A DNA stretch of 12,191 nucleotides, taken from positions 1 through 12,191 of the forward strand of contig CAJKVX010000024.1 of assembly GCA_905203455.1 (NCBI GenBank), read 5' to 3'. A program made the translations under genes and the position numbers. Origin of the DNA: an uncultured Eubacteriales bacterium (GTDB lineage: Bacteria; Bacillota; Clostridia; Christensenellales; UBA1242). Below, one piece after another: positions 1 through 6,011 of the stretch. Each line of letters starts with the position of its first letter. Position 1 is the stretch's first letter. The notes beneath the pieces are model-generated. The model made no database searches, was not told where the DNA came from, and worked only from the letters and a program-made list of their open reading frames with translations.

Positions 1-20
1 TTGCAGAAGAATTTTTTGTT

Positions 21-1790
21 ATGGCTAAAATTAAAAAAGATAAACAACCTAAGGTTTTTATAATTTCAAAATACCTGAAAAATTATAAGGGGTTGATTTT
101 TTGGGGTCCGTTTTTTAAGGCTGTTGAGGCAGCAACTGAGGTTGTTATTCCACTTTTAATGGCAATTATTATTGATGATTATATTTTAGCTGAAAATAAG
201 GCGGGAATTATTAACATTGCCATTGTGATTTTAGCACTTAATGTTGTTGGAATTATTTGTGCTGTTATTGGCCAAAAATTTGCTGCTGTTACTGGTGAAT
301 CAATTGGACGGGATATGCGAAATGATGTGTTTAGGCACATTAACACCTTTTCTCATGCTGAACTTGATAAGTTTTCAACAGCGGAACTTTTAAACCGCGC
401 CGTGTTTGATGTTTATCACCTGCAAGAGGGTATTAGTTTGATTTTAAGGGTGGTTATGCGGGCACCATTTCTATTTATTGGGTCAACCATTATGGCAATG
501 ACAATTGATTTAAAACTTTCAATTGTGTTTTTGGTTGTTGTTCCAATTTTGATGGCTGTTATTTTGTTTATTATGAAAAAGTTAACCCCGCTTATTACTT
601 TTAGTAAAGAGCAGGTTGATAAAACAAGCCTTGTTACCCGTGAAAACCTTTCAGGTGTTAGAGTTGTTAGAGCGTTCTGTAAGCAAGAAAGCGAGATTGA
701 AAGGTTTAGTAAAACTAACAAGGGGCTTCATGACATTCAAATAAAAGAAGGTAAATGGTCAGCAGCATTGCAACCAATTATCTTTATGATTGTTAACCTT
801 GCTGTTATTGTTTTAATTTATTTTGGAAGCATTGAAATTAACCTTGGCACTGGCATGAGCCAAGGGCATTTGATTGCCTTTATTAACTATTTTGCTCAAA
901 TTAGCATGGCTCTTGTTTTGATTGCAAGGCTTATTACTATGTTTACACGAATGAAAACCTCAGCCGAAAGAATTGAAGAAGTTATGCAAGTAGAAAATTC
1001 AATTGTTAACCCAAAACGCCCTGTTAAAGTTAGTGCTGATGATATTAAGGGCGAAGTTAGTTTTTGTGATGTTAGTTTTAGTTACAATGGAGTTAATGAC
1101 ATAATAAGTCATTTTAACCTTAACTGCCCTAGCGGGCAAACTGTTGGAATTATTGGTCCAACGGGAAGTGGAAAAAGCAGCATTACTAACCTTATTCCAA
1201 GGTTTTATGACACAACAAAGGGTCAAGTTAAAATTGACGGAATTGATGTTAGAAAATTTGAAATTGAATTTTTAAGAAATTTAATTGGCATTGTTCCGCA
1301 AAACCCAACACTTTTTGAGGGAACAATAAGAAGCAATATGTGTTGGAGAAAGCCAGATGCAACTGATGCTGAAATTATTTTTGCCTTAAAAATTGCACAG
1401 GCTTATGACTTTGTTAGTGAGTATCCTGATTTTCTTGACCACAAAGTTAACCGTGGTGGCACAAACTTTTCAGGTGGGCAAAAACAAAGGCTTACCATTG
1501 CAAGGGCAATTGTTGGCAACCCTAAAATTTTAATTTTAGATGACAGCAGTTCTGCCCTTGACTTTGCAACTGACGCAAAACTTAGAAGCGCGATTGCAAA
1601 AAACCTTAAAGGGGTTACAACTTTTATTGTTAGCCAAAGAACAAATTCAATTAAAAATGCTGACCAAATTGTGGTGCTTGATGGTGGTAATGTTGTTGGA
1701 ATTGGCAAGCATGCTGACCTTTTAGAGGGCTGTGAGGTTTACCGTGAAATTCACCTGTCTCAAAACAAAAAAGGGGGAATTAATGGCTAA
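21..1790 (+). CDS. ABC exporter half-transporter, degenerate-site subunit
   Basis: A 589-residue fused permease-ATPase, the normal length for an ABC exporter half. About six membrane helices lie within residues 25-310, and the ATPase domain spans about 345-580. Visible motifs are Walker A GPTGSGKSS (K385), Q-loop Q427, signature FSGGQ (483-487), Walker B with D507, and a D-loop SALD. Two key residues are changed. The catalytic glutamate after Walker B is Asp508, and the H-loop histidine is Gln539 (VSQR). This is the pattern of the non-catalytic member of heterodimeric exporters such as TM287 or BmrC. The partner gene starts inside its last codons (8-base overlap), so the two are surely co-translated. 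The ATG at 21 has only a weak AGAAG ribosome site, and the frame stays open to the window edge, so the true start could lie upstream. Substrate is unknown; multidrug or peptide export is only a family-level guess. Confidence 0.93.
   Translation: MAKIKKDKQPKVFIISKYLKNYKGLIFWGPFFKAVEAATEVVIPLLMAIIIDDYILAENKAGIINIAIVILALNVVGIICAVIGQKFAAVTGESIGRDMRNDVFRHINTFSHAELDKFSTAELLNRAVFDVYHLQEGISLILRVVMRAPFLFIGSTIMAMTIDLKLSIVFLVVVPILMAVILFIMKKLTPLITFSKEQVDKTSLVTRENLSGVRVVRAFCKQESEIERFSKTNKGLHDIQIKEGKWSAALQPIIFMIVNLAVIVLIYFGSIEINLGTGMSQGHLIAFINYFAQISMALVLIARLITMFTRMKTSAERIEEVMQVENSIVNPKRPVKVSADDIKGEVSFCDVSFSYNGVNDIISHFNLNCPSGQTVGIIGPTGSGKSSITNLIPRFYDTTKGQVKIDGIDVRKFEIEFLRNLIGIVPQNPTLFEGTIRSNMCWRKPDATDAEIIFALKIAQAYDFVSEYPDFLDHKVNRGGTNFSGGQKQRLTIARAIVGNPKILILDDSSSALDFATDAKLRSAIAKNLKGVTTFIVSQRTNSIKNADQIVVLDGGNVVGIGKHADLLEGCEVYREIHLSQNKKGGING
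1773..1777 (+). promoter_or_regulatory. Ribosome binding site of the second ABC gene
   Basis: AAGGGGG lies five bases before the ATG at 1783, inside the last codons of the first ABC gene. It decides the start: the frame is open back to 1732, but no comparable ribosome site precedes the earlier ATG there. Confidence 0.8.
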
Positions 1791-3609
1791 CAGACAATCT
1801 TTAAAAAACAAAAAAGAACGCCAGGCAAGAGAGCAAAAGGCAAAATATATGTCAAGAAAAGTCAACTTTTCAACTTTTAGAAAAGTTTGGCATTATGCAC
1901 GGCCTTACAGAAAATATATGTATCTTACCTTTTTGTTTGACATGATAAACGCCGTTTGTGAACTTCTTGTGCCGATATTTATGGGTTATGCAATTAACTG
2001 CGCTGTGGGGCAAGGAAATGTTGATTTTAATGGCATTTTAGTTAACCTTTCAATTATGCTTGTAACAGTGTTAGTGGGCTCACTATTTAACTGGCTTGGA
2101 AGTTTAACGGTTAACGCCTTTGCATATAAGGCAAGTTATTTGTTTCGTGATTTATTCTTTAAAAAAATAAATTCAGTGCCACTTAACTTTATTGACACAA
2201 ACTCTCATGGCGACCTTTTAAGCAGAATGGTTAACGACATTAGCCTTGTGTGTGATGGGTTTTTGGCATCAGTGGCGTCAGTTATTACTGGAGTTTTAAG
2301 CATTATTGGAACAATTGTTGCAATGTATTTACTTAACTTTAAAATGGCAACCATTATTCTTGTTTTAACCCCAATGAGCATTTTTATTGCGTGGTATATT
2401 GTTAAAAAAAGCAAGAAATATTTTAAAATGGAAGTTCAAACTCAGGGAGATTTATCAGGGTATCTTGAAGAATATATTGGTGGGCAAAGGGTTGTTCTTG
2501 CCTTTGGCCATGAAGATGAAAGCATAGAAAACTTTAAAGACATTAACCAAAAGTATTACAAGGTTGGTGAAAAAAGTCAGTTTTTTGGCAACTTAACAAA
2601 TCCTGCCACAAGATTTGTTAACGGCATTGTTTATGGCATTGTTGGGTTTGTTGGGGCCTTACTTGTTTTGGGTGGAGAGCCAGCCTTTACAATTGGAACA
2701 ATTTCAACCTTTCTTAGTTATGCTAATAACTTTGGAAAGCCGTTTAATGAAATAAGCAGTGAAATTAGCGACATTCAAACTGCCTTTGCTGCGGCTGCAA
2801 GGGTGTTTAGTGTGCTTGATGAACAAGATGAACCAAGTGATGCACACTTGCCAAGTTTAACTGATTGTAATGGAAGCGTTGAAATTAAAAATGTTTATTT
2901 TAGTTACATTCCAAAGGTTAAACTTATTGAAAACTTTACAGTTAGTGTTAAACCTGGGCAAAAGGTTGCAATTGTTGGGCCAACTGGTTGTGGAAAAACC
3001 ACAATGATTAACCTTTTAATGCGGTTTTATGATGTAAACAGTGGGTCAATTAGTGTTAGTGGAAAAAACATTAATGAAGTGACAAGAGCTAGCCTTAGAA
3101 GTAAATATGGCATGGTGTTGCAAGACACATGGCTTTTTGAAGACACGGTTAGAAACAACATTGCTTACGGCAACCCTAATGCCCCACTTAGTGAAGTTAT
3201 TGAGGCTGCAAAACTTGCGGGTGTGCATGAGTTTATTATGAAAATGGCAAATGGGTATGACACAATGGTTGTTGAAGGTGGGGCTAACCTTAGCCAAGGT
3301 GAAAAACAACTGCTTTGCATTGCAAGAATAATGTTAATTAAGCCTTCAATGCTTATTTTAGACGAAGCAACCAGCAATATTGACACAAGAACCGAACTTA
3401 AAATTCAATCAGCCTTTGACACAATTATGAAGGGCAGAACAAGTTTTGTTATTGCGCACAGGCTTTCAACTATTACTAACTCTGACATTATTCTTGTTAT
3501 GAACAAGGGAAATGTTATTGAACAGGGAACACACAAAGAACTTATTGAGAAAAAAGGGTTTTATTATAACCTTTATAACTCTCAGTATGTTGCGGGTGAA
3601 CAGTTGTAA
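1783..3609 (+). CDS. ABC exporter half-transporter, catalytic-site subunit
   Basis: A 608-residue fused permease-ATPase that partners the preceding gene. The start at 1783 is chosen for its AAGGGGG ribosome site and the tight ATGGCTAA overlap with the upstream stop. The N terminus is unusually Lys/Arg-rich (about residues 5-30), followed by about six membrane helices and an ATPase domain from about 365. Motifs are Walker A GPTGCGKTT (K405), Q-loop Q447, Walker B D527 with catalytic Glu528, and H-loop His559 (IAHRLSTI). The signature is LSQGE (503-507) instead of LSGGQ. That is the reciprocal pattern to the first subunit: this protein supplies intact Walker B and H-loop residues to the working site, and its altered signature faces the degenerate site, as in TM288 or BmrD. 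A terminator follows at 3692-3753. The transported compound cannot be read from the sequence. Confidence 0.94.
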   Translation: MANRQSLKNKKERQAREQKAKYMSRKVNFSTFRKVWHYARPYRKYMYLTFLFDMINAVCELLVPIFMGYAINCAVGQGNVDFNGILVNLSIMLVTVLVGSLFNWLGSLTVNAFAYKASYLFRDLFFKKINSVPLNFIDTNSHGDLLSRMVNDISLVCDGFLASVASVITGVLSIIGTIVAMYLLNFKMATIILVLTPMSIFIAWYIVKKSKKYFKMEVQTQGDLSGYLEEYIGGQRVVLAFGHEDESIENFKDINQKYYKVGEKSQFFGNLTNPATRFVNGIVYGIVGFVGALLVLGGEPAFTIGTISTFLSYANNFGKPFNEISSEISDIQTAFAAAARVFSVLDEQDEPSDAHLPSLTDCNGSVEIKNVYFSYIPKVKLIENFTVSVKPGQKVAIVGPTGCGKTTMINLLMRFYDVNSGSISVSGKNINEVTRASLRSKYGMVLQDTWLFEDTVRNNIAYGNPNAPLSEVIEAAKLAGVHEFIMKMANGYDTMVVEGGANLSQGEKQLLCIARIMLIKPSMLILDEATSNIDTRTELKIQSAFDTIMKGRTSFVIAHRLSTITNSDIILVMNKGNVIEQGTHKELIEKKGFYYNLYNSQYVAGEQL

Positions 3610-3691
3610 AAGAAAGTTAAAATTAAATATTTGTGCTTTAAAAATAAATTCAATTTTTTTGAGTGTAAATGGTAATAAATTTTAGGCTGTA

Positions 3692-3753
3692 AAGAAAAAA
3701 ATCCACTAGTTTAAATTATTTGTGTAAGGTTTTGTTTAAACTGGTGGTTTTTT
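3692..3753 (+). terminator. Intrinsic terminator after the ABC operon
   Basis: A 13-bp stem pairs CCACTAGTTTAAA (3703-3715) with TTTAAACTGGTGG (3735-3747), including one G-U pair, around a 19-nt loop. An A-run precedes it and TTTTTT (3748-3753) follows. It lies about 80 bases after the second ABC stop codon. Confidence 0.85.
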
Positions 3754-3778
3754 GTTGAGTAAATTTTAGGGGTTTTAC

Positions 3779-3855
3779 GGGGGCATGGGCCCGTGCCCGC
3801 AAGGGCACAGTTGCACCCTTCGGGTGCCCAAAAAATTCTTTTTTGCCATGCCCCC
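3779..3855. repeat. GC-rich multi-hairpin palindromic element
   Basis: A perfect 10-bp outer stem, GGGGGCATGG (3779-3788) with CCATGCCCCC (3846-3855), encloses three small hairpins: GTGCCC-GCAA-GGGCAC (3793-3808, GNRA-type loop), GCACCC-TTC-GGGTGC (3813-3827) and AAAAAA-TTC-TTTTTT (3830-3844). The left part can also fold as a loopless palindrome from 3781 to 3798. It is much richer in G and C than its surroundings. It could be a mobile or dispersed intergenic palindrome, a structured RNA, or an extra terminator; only the fold itself is seen here. Confidence 0.7.
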
Positions 3856-3915
3856 TAGCCCGTTATCACGCAAATAAAACTCAATAAATAAATTCGGTTA
3901 TCAAATTAACTTCAA

Positions 3916-3971
3916 AGCGGAAATTAAAACAAATAGCGAAAATAAAAACAAATGCGGAAAGCAAAACAAAT
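3916..3971. repeat. Three tandem 18-19 nt direct repeats
   Basis: Units at 3916-3934, 3935-3953 and 3954-3971 follow the pattern (A)GCGGAAAnnAAAACAAAT with two or three differences between units. They stand just upstream of the probable promoter of the MntP-like gene, so they could be protein-binding sites or slippage-derived sequence. Confidence 0.65.
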
Positions 3972-3973
3972 AA

Positions 3974-4034
3974 AGTGTGTTAAAATCAGAAAAACTATTA
4001 TATAAAGTTAAAAACCAAACTTACAAAACACACT
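3974..4034. promoter_or_regulatory. Inverted repeat bracketing the probable promoter of the MntP-like gene
   Basis: AGTGTGTT (3974-3981) and AACACACT (4027-4034) are perfect 8-base inverted arms, 45 bases apart. Between them lies an AT-rich stretch with possible -10 sequences (TATTAT at 3996-4001 or TATAAA at 4001-4006) but no convincing -35. The position suits an operator or a leader RNA stem, but nothing in the sequence proves either. Confidence 0.3.
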
Positions 4035-4064
4035 CATAATCACAAAAAAGCATAAAATAAACCA

Positions 4065-4682
4065 ATGGCACAAACAATTTTAATTTTACTTGCGGTTAGT
4101 CTTGATGTTTTCTCATTTGGTATAAGTTTAGGGGTTAAAAAACAAAACTTATCTGCCCCAAAGGCTCTTTATTTCACTTTGGTTTCAACTTTGCTGTTTG
4201 TAATTCCATTTAGTCTTTCATTTGTTTTTGCAAAGTTTGTTCCCGCACACATTTGCTATTTAATTAACGGAAGCGTTTTGCTTGCCATTGGTTTTGTGTA
4301 TTTTCAAGTTTATGTTTTAAAAATTTTTACAACTCCCCCAAAATCTTCAAAAAAACGCCCCAATTTGCCACAAACACAAAACAAACAAGAAAACTATCAT
4401 AACACCAATAAACACGGCAATTTAAGCCTAAAATGGCTGGCATTTTACACAATTCCAGTTAACCTTGATGCCTTTTTTACTGTTCTTTTAGTGGGATTTA
4501 GCATGGGAAACTATTTTTTTGTTTTAGCAACCTACGCAATTTTCACTTTTGTAAGTGTGTTTATTTCAAACAAAATTGCCATTAACCTTTCAAACAAAAT
4601 TAAATTTGACTTATCTTTTGTTTCAGGAATATTGTTTTTAATTTTAGGTGCGCTTAAACTTCTTGAAGGCTTGGGTCTTTAA
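4065..4682 (+). CDS. MntP/YtaF-type (DUF204) membrane protein
   Basis: A 205-residue, very hydrophobic protein with about six membrane helices in two halves (about 1-90 and 124-205). The halves are joined by a hydrophilic Lys/Asn/Gln-rich linker of about 30 residues. Each half starts with the family pattern of an aspartate in a helix: AVSLDVF (Asp14) and PVNLDAF (Asp135). The second half ends in SGILFLILGALKLL, like the C-terminal helix of YtaF and MntP. MntP exports manganese in E. coli; YtaF is a sporulation-associated membrane protein of unclear function. The length and two-fold pattern fit YtaF slightly better, so no symbol is assigned. The ATG at 4065 lacks a clear ribosome site. The gene stands alone, with no close neighbour on the same strand and no obvious terminator right after it. 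Confidence 0.75.
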   Translation: MAQTILILLAVSLDVFSFGISLGVKKQNLSAPKALYFTLVSTLLFVIPFSLSFVFAKFVPAHICYLINGSVLLAIGFVYFQVYVLKIFTTPPKSSKKRPNLPQTQNKQENYHNTNKHGNLSLKWLAFYTIPVNLDAFFTVLLVGFSMGNYFFVLATYAIFTFVSVFISNKIAINLSNKIKFDLSFVSGILFLILGALKLLEGLGL

Positions 4683-4771
4683 AATTAAAAGTAGAGAATA
4701 AAATTAAAGATTTACCTTAACCTCAATGCTAAAATTTTTAACCCCGCAAGTAAAAACTTAACTTCGCTTAA

Positions 4772-4933
4772 TATAAACTATGTTATGTTAAAATTTGAAC
4801 AAGTCAAATTTTAATGTTGCTAACGCAACTCCGCAATAAATTGTGGCATCACGGTTTGAATTAACATCAGTTTTGCTTGAATATACACTCGCTTTGCTTC
4901 GCGTGCATTCAGACAAAACTTTCGATAATATAA
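4772..4933. repeat. Multi-hairpin dispersed element, copy 1
   Basis: The first 99 bases (4772-4870) match 5547-5646 at about 95% in the same orientation. It has the same three small hairpins: TTAAAATTTGA/TCAAATTTTAA, GTTGC/GCAAC, and CCGCAAT/ATTGTGG. The last differs from copy 2 by an A-to-G change that turns an A-T pair into a G-T wobble and keeps the stem. A fourth, longer arm (AGTTTTG/CAAAACT, about 4869-4919) differs in sequence from copy 2 but sits in the same place. Both copies end in a CTTyCGATAwTATAA-like string. This resembles a MITE or other small non-coding repeat, but no target-site duplication is evident. Confidence 0.7.
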
Positions 4934-5026
4934 GCCCATCAGCAAGCACACAAACTTATATCGCAAGCCTAGTAGCAAGAACATGGAAATATATCACAAT
5001 CCTTAGAAGGAGCATGAAGTTATAAC

Positions 5027-5136
5027 GCGAACATATAAGTAATGCAATGAAACTATATTGCAAGATATTGCAAGCATATAAACAACCCCATTAGATTTTA
5101 ACGCAAGCATATAAACAAAGCACATGAAATTATAAT
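5027..5136. repeat. Degenerate tandem repeats of ~33 nt
   Basis: Units starting at 5027, 5060, 5070 and 5103 begin GC(A/G)A and continue with ATATAA; the unit at 5060 is only 10 bases long. GCAAGCATATAAACAA occurs exactly twice (5070-5085 and 5103-5118), 33 bases apart. Further GCAAG strings at 4942, 4963 and 4974 suggest the tract once extended leftward. No CRISPR-like spacing of identical repeats and unique spacers is present. Confidence 0.55.
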
Positions 5137-5166
5137 AAAAGACCGTAAAGTCGAAATCATCTTTTT

Positions 5167-5214
5167 AAAAAACGAGTTACTGGCAAAACAAAAGCCTGTT
5201 ATAACTCGTTTTTT
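5167..5214. terminator. Strong orphan terminator hairpin
   Basis: AAAAAACGAGTTA (5167-5179) pairs perfectly with TAACTCGTTTTTT (5202-5214), with an inner GGC/GCC stem in the loop. The A- and T-runs let it work in either direction. The nearest upstream gene ends almost 490 bases earlier, so it may end an unannotated small RNA or the long 3' tail of the MntP-like transcript. Confidence 0.75.
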
Positions 5215-5429
5215 ATTCCCCTAACAAAATTGAAATTTTAATGTAAAATAAATTCCTTTAAAATTATTATTCCCCAAAACTTTCAGCCCACCTTTTTGTA
5301 AACTAAAAATTGCCAACAAATTTAAAGTCAATTGTTAGCAATTAAATCAATAAAGGTTTTGCCAATTAACTAATTAAATGACAAGAAATGAAGGGAAAAA
5401 TAATTTTACCTTTTTTGTTAGTAATCGGG

Positions 5430-5470
5430 AAGTGGCAACTTTTTCTAGGCCTAAAAAAGTTACGACACTT
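5430..5470. repeat. 41-nt imperfect palindrome
   Basis: AAGTG (5430-5434) pairs with CACTT (5466-5470), AACTTTTT with AAAAAGTT, and the centre is TAGGCCTA. Other hairpins stand close by: 5308-5343 (TTGCCAACAA/TTGTTAGCAA), 5391-5412 (AAGG/CCTT followed by T) and 5502-5530 (AAAAGTG/CACTTTT). No gene is associated with them. Confidence 0.6.
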
Positions 5471-5546
5471 AAAGTTTATCACCACATTTTAATTTTAAGC
5501 CAAAAGTGTGACGCAAAACCGCCCACTTTTTCAAAATGATTTTTAT

Positions 5547-5699
5547 TATAAACTATGTGATGTTAAAATTTGAACAAGTCAAATTTTAATGTTGCTAAAC
5601 GCAACTCCACAATGAATTGTGGCATCACAGTTTGAATTAACATCAGTTGCTGTCAAATATCCCTTCGGGCTGCTTGACGACACCTTCCGATATTATAAA
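5547..5699. repeat. Multi-hairpin dispersed element, copy 2
   Basis: Same orientation as copy 1, 775 bases away. Visible stems are TTAAAATTTGA (5563-5573) with TCAAATTTTAA (5579-5589), GTTGC (5591-5595) with GCAAC (5601-5605), CCACAAT (5607-5613) with ATTGTGG (5616-5622), and a fourth arm TGTC/GACA around CCC-TTC-GGG (about 5651-5682). An outer TGATGTTAA (5558-5566) can pair with TTAACATCA (5637-5645), competing with the first hairpin. Confidence 0.7.
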
Positions 5700-5941
5700 T
5701 TATTAATCACAAAAAGTAAAGCAATAATTTAAACTTAATATTGAATAAAATCCAAATAGAAATTTAAATCAATTAAAAACCTATGCATTACAATATTTTA
5801 AATTTTATAATTTAAATCTTACTAAATGTTATTTCATTACCATTAGCAATCATAAATGTAAAAATTTTCATATTTATTTTTAAGAACTTTATTGAATTTG
5901 CAGATTTTTTGGCAAAATATAGCACAACTAATCACTAATTT

Positions 5942-6011
5942 GCAGATTTTATGCAGTGAATAATTTTGATTAATCAAGCAGATTTATGCAATGAAAGTTT
6001 TAATTAATCAA
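5942..6011. repeat. Two tandem 34-36 nt repeats overlapping the dnaX stop
   Basis: Unit 1 (5942-5977) and unit 2 (5978-6011) both start GCAGATTT, continue ATGCA(A/G)TGAA and end ATTAATCAA. The second unit includes the dnaX stop codon and its last two codons. No hairpin with a T-run is visible for terminating dnaX here. Confidence 0.65.

Larger units (their letters stand above)
3610..4064. other. Gene-free interval between the ABC operon and the MntP-like gene
   Basis: No supported coding region in 455 bases. It holds, in order, the ABC terminator, a GC-rich multi-hairpin element, three 18-19 nt direct repeats, and an AT-rich stretch with the probable promoter of the membrane protein gene. 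No known riboswitch was recognised; in particular no yybP-ykoY manganese motif could be made out in front of the MntP-like gene. Confidence 0.7.
4683..6003. other. 1.3-kb interval without a convincing gene
   Basis: Neither strand holds an open frame with both a ribosome site and recognisable protein. The longest, a GTG-started 60-codon frame at 4843-5025, begins inside a repeat and has no ribosome site. The stretch carries two copies of a multi-hairpin element, a degenerate tract of ~33-nt repeats, a strong terminator-like hairpin, a run of palindromes (5308-5530) and a very AT-rich end (5700-5940) in which nothing was recognised. Confidence 0.7.

Noticed and set aside
1..28. Possible end of an upstream gene overlapping the first ABC gene by ATGGCTAA, like the junction at 1783-1790
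   Set aside because: A frame ending in TAA at 26-28 exists, but eight codons are too few to show that it is coding.
3779..3855. SRP RNA, tRNA or a known riboswitch
   Set aside because: None of the conserved loops or anticodon/T-loop sequences of these RNAs is present, although an SRP RNA gene lies near dnaX in Bacillus.
4843..5025. A 60-codon open frame starting with GTG
   Set aside because: It starts inside the repeat element, has no ribosome site, and codes through a hairpin arm and GCAAG repeats. The second repeat copy is also open in this frame but for a different, unrelated peptide.
4942..5136. CRISPR array
   Set aside because: The repeats are degenerate, and the intervals between them are neither constant unique spacers nor bounded by identical repeats; no cas gene is near.
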